Below the pieces are notes generated by a model. It was not told where the DNA came from, searched no databases, and was given only the letters and a program-made list of their open reading frames with translations. From contig NC_061508.1 of NCBI RefSeq assembly GCF_022539505.1, forward strand, positions 89,507,276 to 89,571,275: DNA of 64,000 nucleotides, read 5' to 3'. This document shows positions 24,141 through 35,884 of this stretch, piece by piece. A program made the position numbers and the translations under genes. The first letter of the stretch is position 1. Each line of letters begins with the position of its first letter. The stretch is from Lolium rigidum (Eukaryota; Streptophyta; Magnoliopsida; Poales; Poaceae).

Positions 24141-24545
24141 AGTGTTGGTTTTTTTTGGCTACCAGGAGATCTCGTTGTTTTAGAAAATTAAAAATCAAAA
24201 CTTATATTTACGAGTTACAAGAAAAAAAAATCAGATGTAGCCAATGATGTATCCCACGAACATGCAAAATGTCAGTTTCAAATAATTTATATTCTATGCG
24301 ACACAAAAAAATGACCAACATGTGGATTTGACTATGCATATTTTTTTTATCTATAAATCATATTAGATTTTGTCATTTTAATGTAGCATACAATACAAAT
24401 GAGTTCACAATCCGATTTTACAAGCATGTAGGTTACATCATTGACTATGTCTAGATGTTAGTTCAAAAAAATTATAAAGCTCGTAAATATGTTTTTTGAA
24501 TTTTTTTAATGATGGGATCACTAGTGCTCGGTAGCCAAAAGCACT
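24141..24545. mobile_element. MITE with long terminal inverted repeats
   Basis: Roughly 405 bp whose two ends are inverted copies over about 100 bp. The left starts AGTGTTGG, then TTTTTTGGCTACC, and further in has TATTTACGAG. The right, read on the complement, is AGTGCTTTTGGCTACCGAGC and also carries ATATTTACGAG at the matching distance. Such long inverted repeats suggest a Mutator-type non-autonomous element. No exact 9-bp target duplication could be seen, so the classification is tentative. Confidence 0.6.
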
Positions 24546-24910
24546 TTTCGAATAACCGAGATAAAGAAGAAAAACGATGTGTATAAGTGAATTGCGCTAA
24601 TCCTTTTCATAAATTCGGATTTTTGGTTGCATTGGCTAGTGCATGAAACTGACATGGTATCAGAGCCAATGTCTCATTTTTGAGTCCTATATTTTGCAAT
24701 TTATGTTAAAATTGTTGCTGCTCCCTCGGTGTTCATGCACAAGGTCTCTTAAGCCTGCCTATGAGTTTGTTGACTTGTGTTTTCTGTCAGACGTGAGTGG
24801 GGTTGAATTGCACTAGCTCTTTTCATAAGTTTGAGCTTTTGCTTGTGTTAGCTAGGGACAAGTATGTGGTATTGACTGAGATTTTCTTTAGAAAGAGATA
24901 AAGCTCGATG
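24546..24910 (+). mobile_element. Copia-type LTR retrotransposon remnant with primer-binding site
   Basis: TGGTATCAGAGCC at 24655-24667 is the classic initiator-tRNA-Met primer-binding site of plant Copia elements. The 55 bp before it (24589-24643: gaattgcgctaat.cttttcat...) recurs in diverged form at 24804-24860. That gives two LTR-end-like segments with only about 200 bp between them. The body of the element is missing. Confidence 0.55.
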
Positions 24911-25339
24911 AGAAGAATATTTCGGATGCATGCCTTCAATTGTTTGTACAAGTAGTGGTATAGTACTAGTAGCTAGCGTAGCTGTGCTCTCTCTCATGCA
25001 TGGTCGGACACTTGAATGCCATGGATCCAGTTTGCCTCCTTGTCCTTCCGTGCAACCACAACACTATGTATGCATCACACCGCCAGCCCCTTGTTCTCTG
25101 GCTACTATTCCAATTTAATGGGCTCACTGTTGGCGGTTTATGATTATACCTTGAACCCACTCTGTCTGCTCGCCGGCCGGGTCCTCTACTGATCGCGCCA
25201 CCACGAGCTAACTTATGTATGTCCGGGCATATATGGGCACTCATCCTAGCAGTGTCAGTTAATGCATGGGTCGATGCAACGAAGCATGCTTCCAACTTCT
25301 GCTTATCTGTGATGCACATGTTTCACTGGTAGTAGGTCC
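24911..25339. other. Unclassified intergenic sequence
   Basis: Low-repeat-looking sequence rich in CATG and TAGCTAGC words. No open frame with recognisable domains, no RNA gene recognised. Confidence 0.35.
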
Positions 25340-25696
25340 TTAATTCCACCACGAAACAGACTTTCGCTCTGCTATATTAATATAGCAACCACACGATACA
25401 ACTAACAGAGTATTAAAGCGAAAGAACATGTTGGTGCAGCAGCAAACACACGCCCAAAACAAGAGAAAGAAGAAACAAAATGAAGACGGAGGCAGATCAA
25501 CTAAACGAAAGAAGCTCGCAATCGTTGCGCTCTCCGGAGAAGTATCACCACGCTCCCAGCACCGGATCCTCAAATACCAAGCAACACCTTTAAGAAGGAA
25601 AGCGACAATGCTGCTGCCCGGACCAGGTGGTCCTAGGGTCCCCCCCCCCCCGACACACTGAGGGAAGTGGACGAAGGGTAAACACGACGCCTTCCA
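25340..25696 (-). mobile_element. LINE-like retroposon 3' part, left of the CACTA insertion
   Basis: Read on the minus strand, the sequence ends in '..gtggttgctatattaatatagcagagcgaaag', the style of tail I associate with a Triticeae LINE 3' UTR. It is non-coding with scattered frames. Its continuation lies at 37925-38620, on the far side of the CACTA. The family assignment rests on recall only. Confidence 0.4.
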
Positions 25697-25754
25697 CACT
25701 ACTAGGAAAACGCCTATAGGTGGCAAAGATACGGACGTCGCACAATCATTTGCA

Positions 25755-25935
25755 CGCGTCGGTGGCAAATATTGCCGGCGCGCTAGCATCTCGCCGCGCC
25801 GGCGCTGAGGAGTTACTGTCGGCGCACCACCTAATACGATGCGCCGGCAGTATTTGATGGGCCTGGCCCAGACCAAATACACAAGAACGGCCAAATTACT
25901 ACCGAGCACCCACACCTTGGTGCGCCGACAGTAAC
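25755..25935. repeat. 5' subterminal repeat array of CACTA 1
   Basis: Copies of TACTGCCGGCGCA and its complement, with 0-3 changes, occur at about 25771 (ATTGCCGGCGCG), 25816 (TACTGTCGGCGCA), 25838 (TGCGCCGGCAGTA) and 25920 (TGCGCCGACAGTA). They mirror the array at the other end (37660-37905). Confidence 0.8.
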
Positions 25936-26391
25936 CTGGGACTTATTGCTGCCAACCCAGTCATCCCACACTACTCCTCCCAAACAACCCGACCCTTCTC
26001 CCAACTCAGCTAGTTTTTGCCTCTTTCTACCCCAAATTTAGCCAATTTAACCAAAGAAACTAATATTTTTTGAGCAAATCTTCCCTTCCTACATGCATCT
26101 CCCACATCCCTATGTAGATTTAGATCTATCTATCACGTATTGACCACTCAATCTAGATCTAGATCTCGATCTAGAAAATAGAAATCCATACGTCGTGGTC
26201 AGCGTGACATCACGATCTCGTCTACTAATGTATCAACCAAATAGGTGATTAATGAAAAAATGAGAAATGAAATAGTTCGTATATTGGAAATTTGAAGCAA
26301 AGTGTGTGTGGCATATATATGTTGTGTTTGTGTTTGTGTCGGCGACCGAGCGATTTGATGAGATGAAAATGAGTTGCCAACGTTGCGCCGA

Positions 26392-26482
26392 AATGTTGAT
26401 TCGTTAAGTTTCCGTTTCGGCATATTTCTGGCGCTCCTAGGTCCTAATGTGTTGGAAGGTCATGCCGAAATTTTCCGTGAAC
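26392..26482 (+). repeat. Leader repeat, copy before the TNP2 gene
   Basis: This segment begins AATGTTGATTCG and ends AAGGTCATGCCGAAATTTTCCGTGAA, about 40 bp before the first TNP2 open frame. A diverged copy occurs at 31775-31857, before the second gene of the same transposon; in both cases 'gagttgcc' lies just upstream. Confidence 0.75.
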
Positions 26483-26523
26483 TACCGACGGATGCATGGT
26501 TCTAATCAATTATATATCTTGCC

Positions 26524-29500
26524 TTGCAAGCGATAATGGTCATCAAGATGAGGGAAAGCGTCGTGATGAGATATCTCAAACATGCGATCGCCGACATGTA
26601 TGAAAATAACCTCACAGAGGTATTGTGTCCGTGTCGAAAATGCAAACTAGGGAAATGGGTTGACCCCTATTCAGGCAAAGTGCAGGGGCACCTTCTCACT
26701 AATGGTTTCATGCATGGACACACTCAATGGATGAATGCTGATGATGATGGTGCAGAGGTCAATGGGGTGATGGCATCATGTGGTAATGGCCGACAAGAAG
26801 GAGGGCATATGATATTGATGACGATGAAGAGTTTGTCACACACGGCGATGCAGATCAGTATCATGATGAACAAAATGTTCAAGACGCAGACAATAACATT
26901 GATGACGACGAAGAGGTGCCGCTAGCTTCAGTCGTGCGGGACCCTCATCTTCAAGATCTGCTTCTCGAAAAGACGAAAAGCGCTAGGCGGAAATCAAAGA
27001 TTGAGCAACTGGAGACATACTCGAATACTCCGTTGTACGAGTCAGGTCACAGGTTGGAGGAGTCCCGCTTGAGAGTAGCGCTCGATGTGCTGCAGATGAA
27101 GGCAAAACGCGGATGGACGGACACAAGCGTCGACGACATTCTGGAATACTTGAAAGATCTCCTTCCTGTCGGGAACATATGTCCTGGTAGTCTAGCCGAG
27201 GCCAAGAGAATCACGTGCCCTCTCGATTTACCCCACGAAAAATACCACGCCTGCATCAACGACTGTATCATTTATCCAGCGAGCACGTGGACAAGACCAA
27301 ATGTCCGTTGTGTGACACTGATCGATACAAGAAAGGGAAGAAGAAAGCTCCTCGTAAAGTTGTGTGGTACTTCCCCCTCTCCCCCGGCTGCAACGGTTCT
27401 TCGCGGACCGCAAGGAAGCAAAGCTCATGCGCTGGCACGCTGAAAGAAAGGGGGTAGTGTTGAATGATGTAGAGCGGATTGAACACCCAATGCTGGTACA
27501 CACTTCAGATGCAAGCCAGTGGAAATCATTAGACATTGAATTCGAAAGTTCTAGGGCAGATCCTAGAAACATCAGGTTGGGTGCGAGCACGGATGGATTC
27601 AATCCATTCGGAAACCAGATCAGCACACACCGCACCAGGCCCGTGTTTGTATGGATCTACAACCTCCCCCCTGGCTGTGCATGAAGAGGAAGTACATACA
27701 GATGAGTATGCTAATTCAAGGGCCGACACAGCCAGGAAACGATATCAACATGTATCTCAAACTATTAAAGGAGGAGCTCGAAACATTGTGGGCGGAGGAA
27801 GGGGTAGATACATGGGACGCCCTCGCGGAAGAATATTTCCCTTTGAGAGCCGTGTTCATCACGACGGTGCAGGACTACCTCGGATACGGTTATGTTGTGT
27901 GCCAGGTGTGCCATGGACACAAGGCATGTGTCAGGTGAATGGAAGAGACGGTGTTTTGCAGCTTGGTAAGGATCCCGGCTCTTTGAAAACCATTTACATG
28001 GGGCATCAAAGGTGGCTACACAAGACTGACCCGTGGAGAAAGCATGGAGATCTGTTCGATGGTACAGATGAGCCCTGAGGACCTCCACGTAAGAAGAGCG
28101 GCGAAGAGATCGATACATTACTGAAAGGTTGGAAGGAGTGCCCTGCGCCGGGAAAGATTCGTCAAAAGCCCGGAGAGAAGAAGAAAAGGGCAACAACACT
28201 GCTCATGAGTGTATGGAAAAGGATGTCCGTGTTTTGGGACTTGTCGTACTGGAAAATTCTCGATACACCTCACTGCCTTGATGTCATGCATATCACAAAG
28301 AACGTGTGCGAGAGCTTGCTTGGCACTCTTCTCAACATGCTGGACCGGACCAAAGATGGGCCGAAAGCAAGACACCGAAAGCAAGACACGACCTAAAAGT
28401 TTTGGGCATCAGGGAAGAGCTTCAGATCCTGCCGACCCAAGATGGACAGTCGGAGGAGGAGACAGACGACGGTCAGAAGCGCAAAAGGATTAAGCAGCAA
28501 GACTATTACTGCCCCCTCCTCGTGCTTCACTTTTAGTCCGGATGAGGTCGATCAATTTTTCAATTTCCTTGTAGGAGTCAGAGTGCCCTTCGGTTACTCA
28601 GGGCTAATAAGCAGTTACATGGACCCCAAGAAATGAAACTTCAGCGACATGAAGTCTCATGACTGTCACGTGATGATGACGCAGATTCTTCCGGTTGCAA
28701 TCCAAGGTATAATGGATGACCATGTCCGTGCAACGCTGAATGGGCTCTGTAACTTCTTCAAAGTCCTCGGAAGTCGATAAGCGTGAAGAAACTCGCAAGG
28801 CTCCAGGAAGAGATCATGGTGATCCTATGTGAGCTTGAGATGTCCTTTCCGCCTGCATTCTTTGACATGATGGTCCATCTGTTGGTCCATATCATGGATG
28901 ATATCACCAATCTAGGGCCAGCATTCCTACTACACAACATGATGCTGCTGTAAAGAATGAATAGGGTCATTAAAGGATACGTTCGTAATAGGTCGCATCC
29001 GGATGGAAGCATAGTCCAGGGCTGGCTCACCGAGGAGTGCATCTCTTTCTGCATGAATTATCTATACATCTAGGACCCTGTTAGTTTGCCTCAAAACAAG
29101 CACCTCCGCAGGTTTGAGGGAGTAGGCCACAAAAAAGGAAGAAGGGAATTGCACGTGCACATATCTGGTCGGACTTCCGACTTTGACAGGGCCAACTTAG
29201 TAGTGCTACAACACATTGACTTGATCGATCCTTGGTTGACACAACACAAAACTAGGATAGAGAACAGTGGCAAGCCGATGACGGAAGCAGAAATATTCAG
29301 AGAACACAACTCCTCTTTCGCGCGGCTGGTTCAAAGACCACATTGATACTAATCGCCCACTAATGGATTGTGACTACGATAAACTAGTAAGGACCTTGTC
29401 ACATGGCCCGGCGCCCAACATCATGACTTACCAAGCGTACGATATCAATGGGTACACATTCTACACGGAAGAAAAAGACAAGAACAACGTTTACCAGAAC

Positions 29501-30040
29501 TCAGGGGTGGTAATGATGGAATCCTATACGTGTGATGTAAAGACTAGATACTATGGAAGGATCGAGGAAATTTGGGAGCTTAGCTACACTGGGGAGAAAG
29601 TGCAGATGTTCCGTATCAGATGGGCTAAGAGCGTCACAAAAGAAGACCGGTATTTCACCACCATGTTTCTACCCGAAGCCAACAAATCAAGGTCCACAAA
29701 CGCCACCGCGCAAAATGAGCCATGGGTATTGGCTACACACGTGGACCAATGCTTCTTCATAATCGACCCATCCAGGCTTAGCCGTGTTGTCGTGAGGAGA
29801 GGCAAGAGGACCATTGTCGGAATGGATGGAGTCGCCGGCGAGGAAGACTTCGAAGGACAGGTCGGAGACCCAATGATGGAAGAATCCGAGGATGAAGACA
29901 CCACATACACCACAAGAAGAAGCAGGACGACGCTACCTAGGTTAGATCGACCCTTCAAAAGAAGAAGTCACGACACGGGGCTAAATTATTCAACGACGAG
30001 CAAGAAAAGCAAGAAGAAAGTGAAACACTCTTCTCGATGA
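26524..30040 (+). pseudogene. Broken TNP2-type CACTA transposase
   Basis: The N-terminus is the transposase-associated domain (RYLKHAIADMYENN...CPCRKCK, then GHLLTNGFMHGHTQW; 26568-26730). The Transposase_21 core follows: 'LDVLQMKAKRGWTD' (about 27090), 'CPLCDTDRYKKGKKK' (about 27300), 'LGASTDGFNPFG' and 'VFVWIYNLPP' (27570-27670), SMLIQGPTQPGNDIN (27705-27750), and 'YWKILDTPHCLDVMHITKNVCESLLGTLLN' (28245-28340). A DUF4218-like region (28800-29070) and a DUF4216-like region (29430-29780, YDINGYTFYTEEKD...FRIRWAKS) end the protein with a Lys-rich tail. Frameshifts occur near 26805, 27250, 27400, 27670 and 27930, and in-frame stops near 28076, 28394, 28634 and later. The element cannot encode its own transposase. 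Confidence 0.88.
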
Positions 30041-31764
30041 TGTAAAACTTTATTTGCAATGTATAACTCATATTTTTTGTAATACATAACTCATATTGTG
30101 TTGGTCAACATTTTATCTATAACTAATATTGTGTGGTGGTCATCATTTTATGTATAACTCATTAACTCATATTTTTAATGCATGCATGCATAGCTCATAT
30201 TGCTTGGTTCTTATTTTGAAAAGAGAAGAAAATAAAATAGTATAACATTTGGGGGAAAAGAAAAGAAACATAAAAGAAAGAGGAAAGAAATAAAGAAAAA
30301 GAAAAGGAAATGGCCATGCTAGCTAGGGTGATTTGGGGGACTAAGTCCCAGCACCAGGGCCCTGGTGCGTCGGCAGTAACCTTGGCACATGGACTTAGCG
30401 GTTTCGTCCACTTGAAGAAACCCTATCTCCCCCAAATCACACAGGCCGCACCAACCACCGCCAGCACCGCCGCCCTAGCGCCATGGCGTCGCCCCTGAGC
30501 CCCCGAGCTGCCGAGAAGAGGAGAACCGCCGTGAGGAGGAGGAGCAGGTGTCGCCACACCGTCGCCTCGGAGAGGAGGATCGAGGAGGTGTCACCACTGT
30601 CGCCACGGAGGAGGAGGAGGAGGAGGGCGTCGCGCACGCGCCGGCCACCGTCGCGACCATCGGTAAGAACCGCCCCTAGCCCTTCCCCTCTTCCTTCCCC
30701 TCCCTCTTCCCCTCTTCCTTCCCCTCTCTCTTCCCCTCTTCCTTCCCCTCTCCCTTCCCCTCTATGCCTCCGAATTTTTCCAATACTGCTACTGCTCACT
30801 GGTTCAAAATGTTCATGCTCATGCTCACTGGTTCAAAATGCTACTGCTACTGCTAGCATGCAAATTTTAGGGTTCATTTAGTTGATTTAGTTGCAGGTTG
30901 AAGTAGGAAAAAAGAAAATGTTCATGCTTATTGGTTTGGTTCAAAATGCTCATGCTCACTGGTTGCAAATAGATTTTGTTCAAAATGAAAATGCATCATT
31001 ACCTACTACCAAAAAAAATAAAATTAAATAGAGGTTTGGTTCAAAATGAATGCAGTATGATGAAATTAAGCTGCTACTCTAATGAAATGATGAAATTAAG
31101 CTGCCAAAAAAATGAAATGGAATTTATATACTAAAATGCAGTTTGTTTAAATGAAAATGCTAAAATGAAGTTGCTACCGTAATGAAAATGAAAATGCAGT
31201 TGCAAGGTTAAATGAAATGATGAAATGATGTTAGCAATTTTCTTGTTCGTTTAGGGTTCATTTAATTTTATATACTAGGATTTTTTTAACCTTGCTAAAA
31301 TGAAGCTGCTAGGATTTGTTTAACGTTGCTACTGGTTTGCAAATGAAAATGATGAAATGCAGTAGCAAGGTTAAATTTATATACTAAAATGCAGTAGTAA
31401 AGTTAAATTTATATACTAAATGAAATGATGAAATGCTTCTGGTTTGCAAATGAAAATGCAGTAGATACTGCTAGAGATGCTAAAGATGGGTGGATTCTCT
31501 GGTTCATTTAAAAAAATGAAAATAAAAATGGTTTAGTTGGCAGTATAGTGGTTTATGCTATGGTTTATGATGAAAATAAAAATGCTATGTGTATATGTTG
31601 TATATATATGTTTGCAGGGATGAGAATGAGCTATGTTAAAAATGAAATACTCGTATATGTTGGATAAATATGTTGGATATATATGTGTACATGGTCCTCT
31701 GGAAATGAGAATGAGCTATGTGTATATGTTGTATATATATGTTTGCAGGGATTGAGTTGCTATT
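30041..31764. other. Non-coding spacer between the two CACTA 1 genes
   Basis: Contains an internal copy of the subterminal motif (GGTGCGTCGGCAGTAACC, 30365-30382), a C/T-rich low-complexity tract of CTTCCCCTC repeats (30676-30765) and a long stretch of degenerate TGAAATGATGAAATG words (31000-31560). A direct repeat of about 40 bp follows (from 31584 and 31714, gctatgtgtatatgttg...). A 132-codon open frame at 30483-30881 is Arg/Pro/Ser low complexity and is not called as a gene. Confidence 0.6.
30676..30765. repeat. C/T-rich minisatellite
   Basis: Irregular tandem copies of CTTCCCCTCTTCCTTCCCCTC over about 90 bp. Confidence 0.85.
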
Positions 31765-31774
31765 GAGTTGCCGG

Positions 31775-31857
31775 AATGTTGATTCGGTTCCATTCCGGCA
31801 ATTCTAGCACTCCGCATGGCCATTTTTAGCAAAGGTCATGCCGAACTTTTCCGTGAA
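31775..31857 (+). repeat. Leader repeat, copy before the second CACTA gene
   Basis: Begins AATGTTGATTCGG and ends AAGGTCATGCCGAACTTTTCCGTGAA, matching 26392-26482 with divergence in the middle. It lies 49 bp before the ATG at 31906. Confidence 0.75.
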
Positions 31858-31905
31858 ATTTATGTTTGCTAATACCTCTTTCATCTTTGATTAGTGCTAG
31901 CCACC

Positions 31906-34900
31906 ATGTCGTCTCACCAAGATTTAGAGTTGCACTACCATAAGTTTTTCTTGAAGTCGGTGGATGATGCCGCTGGGGGTAGTGGTGACGACCATGAGAT
32001 GGAGGATGCCGCTGGGGGTAGTGGCGACAAGCCAAGCGGAGACGGGACAAGTGCCGCCGCCAGGGGTGGCGCCGAAACAAGTGGAGACGAGCCAAGCGGC
32101 GCCGCCGGGAGTAGTGGCACTGGGACAAGTGGCGCCAAGTGTCCGCGGAAGGCAAGACGCCCAAACACGGTCGCCACTGGTAGAGACACAATCACAGAGG
32201 TGGACCCCGTCCGTGGTTTGCCAGTGGAGCTAAGCATGTCGTGAAGGGGTACGGCAACCAACTGGCAGCAATTCTCCGAGAGGTCGTCAATCTCAACGAA
32301 ACGGACCTCCGAGGGAAGAACAAAAAACATTTGCGATTCCAACTCCTTGCGAGGTTGCACGAACAATACAAGTTCCTAGGCGACTACTCCTCCACTCATG
32401 AAACCAAAAACATTGTGAACTCACAAGCCCTCCTCAAGTTCAACAAACACCTGAGTAGCTATAAGTACATGGTGAGTAAGATGATTGCTGACGGCAAAGA
32501 TTTCGAAGAGGTCCACGCTTCCTTTCCAAAGGTTACACAAGAGGACTTCGATGCTTTTGTGGCCAATGAAGAGCTACAAGAGACCAAGAATCGCAAGACA
32601 TGGGGGGAGGATATGCGGGAGCTTAACATCAGCAACCACACCCTTGGGAGCCGTGGGTATGAGGGAAAGGAGCCCTATTGGGCGAAGGAGGACGAGGCCT
32701 ATAGAAATGCCAACATTGAGAACCCCTAGCTCAAGTACAAGGACCCGCAGGAAAGAAGATTTATCAGGTCCTGGTATCATAAAAAAAACTAACCGGGGAA
32801 CTTGTCACGGACCCCAAGGTGGTAACTGACATAATTTGGTTCACGACCAACGAGAAGGTTGTGGATATCGAGAAAAAACTGGTAAGCAATTTCCGGTTTA
32901 ATTAGATCCTATGACTCATAAAGTATCGTTTATATAATAGTAGCAACATTTCTAAATGGTTCACGTTTCTTCCGGATGAAGAAGAAAGACAAAAACTTGT
33001 CCAATGTGACGAAGGTTCCTCGTCCCAGGCATCGACGGGAAGGGTAGCCTGGGACAAGCCTAGCGTACGGGCGATAAACCTAGTTAATGAGCATTCACCT
33101 CCGAGAAGGCCGCATAGAGCCCGTGTGGCTGGCGCCAATACATGACACAAGCATGCTCACTACGGCTTGGTGTCTACGCCAGATAAAAATGCGCGCAATG
33201 AGAGGAAACAACGGGAGGCGGAGGTGATCAGGAAGTCAATCATAGCAAAGTGAAAGCTGATTTGGTATCAGGAATCAAAGCTCAACTCGTTCTTGAACTC
33301 AAAGCTTCACTCGTACCTGAACTCAAAGTTGAAGCCAGAGCTGAAGTCCAAGCAGATTTCGACGCTGTCATCGTGTGGTATGAGGGTGGCAAACAAGGGC
33401 CCCGCCTGGTGGTTAGCTTAGCCGCCAGCAACTCCGTGATGGCGCCACCGGCCGCCGGCAATGACAATGTTATAATGGAGACTCCTCCGGCTGCCGGCAA
33501 TGACATAGGTGCTAGGGATTCACCGCCCATGCCGGCTAGCAGCCCCTCCATCACTTGCACGCCCGCCACCGTAGGTGTTGGCCCCTCGACATTAGCCGAG
33601 CTCAACACCCTCACGGTAATTAACTAATTAAGTTAGTGTACATCAAGTTAATATATTAGTTTCGTCATCCTTGCCCTCTCTCTAACGTCGTACACACATT
33701 CTCGCAGGCGCTCTCAACGCCATACACCTTTCTGATGAAAGTGAACGACGAACTCAAAGACGTCGCGAGGGGGTCCATCGTTCGTCCTCTGGATAAGAAG
33801 TGGCACACACGAGATATTCCCGCTGACTGTTACCGGGTTGAAGTGGATCCAGCGTTACCGGGCTATGAGGATTTGTATCCTCCTAATCAACCGGATGGTG
33901 CCGATAGGCCGATGAAGCTGAGCTCACTAAAGATTTAGGTAGTGCTATGGCCGAAGACCCTACTTAGGATCAACACCTCCTCGGGATCGACGGAAAGCAA
34001 AGGAAAGCAGCTTGCGGCGCCAGAGGTCACCGCCCCACCACAACAGCCAGCGGCGCTGGTGGTCAGTGCCCCACCACAACAGCCAGTGGCACCAGAGGTC
34101 AGCGCCCCTCCACAACAGCCAGCGCCTGAGGTCGAGGCCTACAAATGTGACGACTTCAAATGAAATAGTCCTACGTCTTCACAAGTTCTCCATGACGATG
34201 CCCCGGTGGCTCCGAAACATGTATGCTCCAAGAAGTTGTTCGGTTCTCAAGAAACACCTAAGGAGGAAGAGGAAATGCATGAGGAGGCCGCCGCCGCCGC
34301 CAAAAAGATGCTGAGCCCAAACACACTCCGTGATACGACCACTGAGGCGATGGATGCTATAGGACTTCCGAGGTGCCTACAACCCAAGAAGCGGAAGAGG
34401 CCACAGAAGAAGAACACAAAAGCCAAGCCGGAGGCAAAATCCAAGGAGCCGGTCCGGCACCTTGACAAGTTGCCAGACACGTGGCGACCGGAGCATCACT
34501 AGGGTGAACCGATGCTGCCGGAGCATGTCGTCAAGAAACTCACCGCGGATATGAGGAGCTTGCATAACACGGTTCTGTATCTGGAGAAGCAACTTCTCAA
34601 ATCAACATCTCCTGGTTACCCTCTCTACGTGGCGAAGGTGCCAACTGGCATGGGCTTTGCCGAAAAGTACCCTGCGGACTTGTGCTTCATCCGTTTCGAT
34701 GACATCTTCAACATCTTTCGCATGAAAATGCTCCATCTTACCGTGGTCCGGCTAGTTGCTCTTAGCATGTCTTCCCAGATTGTTAAAGAGGGGACGCCGG
34801 GCATCATGATAATGGACCCCTTTTATATGCGGGAGAGCATCATCTGCAACCGTGGGGATCGGTCGATTGCCACCAAGCAGATCAAGGATTTCTTCCTGCT

Positions 34901-35590
34901 GAACATTAAGAAGAGCGCCATTCTCATCCCTTACTTCCCCGAGTAAGTAATCATTCGCTAGTCGCCATTACATTATATCCTATATCTCCATTCTATTGCA
35001 TTTGCGAAGGTTAATCCGAGCGTTTTGCGCAGAGACAAGTTCTGCACCCTCATCGTCGTGCACCCGCAACACTCGCATGCAATCTATCTCGACTTGGGTA
35101 GGGCGAGGAAGAAAGACTACACCGACATCAAGAGCATTCTCAATGATGCTCTCACCGGCTTCGCCGCCAATACAAGCCCCCTCAAAGTATAGAGGAAAAT
35201 ACGAGGAGGCCTGGCGTTAACACACACAACCAACTTCCCCTGCCTTAAGTAGTCGTCAGAAGAGAATGGGATGGGCGCGTGGTACGCCATCCTTCAGATG
35301 ATGGAGTACGTAAAGGACGCAGAAGACATGTTGTTGCCAGGCACTCTTAAAAACAAGTTTAAAAACATGGCGGATGTCAGCGATAGAGAGCTGAGACTAG
35401 ATTAGTGTCGCATCTAGCAGATGATTTGCACGATAATCCAGCAGGATGTCTGCACTAGGTCTGGCGTGTTCTTCTACAGCCACGGTGTACCACCTAATGA
35501 CAAGCTAAAACTTCGCCTGGAGATGTCGCGTGATGATAGGCCATTTAACTCGTTGGGGGGGGGCTGCCGTCCATTCCCCGTAGGCCTACC
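31906..35590 (+). pseudogene. Second gene of CACTA 1 (TNP1/Transposase_24-like N-part, C48-like C-part), broken
   Basis: The ATG at 31906 opens a Gly/Ala/Ser-rich acidic N-terminus (GGSGDDHEMEDAAGGSGDKPSG, repeats of about 16 residues). After a frameshift near 32225 there is a Transposase_24-like block, 'VKGYGNQLAAILREVVNLNETDLRGKN' to 'EDFDAFVANEEL' (32241-32729). 33250-33620 is Ala/Leu-rich, and 33735-33938 and 34012-34500 hold Pro/Gln- and Lys-rich parts. 34512-34946 reads 'YPADLCFIRFDDIFNIFRMKMLHLTVVRLVALSM...'. The next exon-like piece, 'DKFCTLIVVHPQHSHAIYLDLGR' (35033-35101), is the His/Asp part of a C48 (Ulp1-like) peptidase fold. Where the active Cys is expected the sequence reads ENGMGAWYAI (about 35263-35292), without Cys. 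Several frameshifts and stops make it non-functional. Confidence 0.65.
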
Positions 35591-35884
35591 ACCTGATCCT
35601 ACGACGTGAACTCTTTTGCTTAGCTTGAATGATACGTCGATGAACTTGCATACTGTAATTGCTATATTTTCCGACCCGATCGACTTGTCGCTTTTATTTA
35701 GTTTGTACGGATGTGCATGTGAACTCGTTAGCTTGCGTCTAGTAATTCGTTACTCGTTGGAATCAGACACACCATGTTATCTTAATCATTTCCATTAACT
35801 TTCGTATATAGTTCTAGATTATGACGTGTTTATCTTAATCATTTCATTTACTCGATCCTTACTTAGCTCGTATTTGGAGTTCTC

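Noticed and set aside
25340..25915. Minus-strand 191-codon open frame spanning the CACTA 1 left boundary
   Set aside because: It joins sequence from two different elements across the insertion point, so it cannot be an ancestral gene.
30437..30881. Open frames on both strands with Arg/Ser/Pro or Gly/Glu-rich products
   Set aside because: The sequence is a CTTCCCCTC/GAGGAGGAG low-complexity tract, which reads open in many frames.
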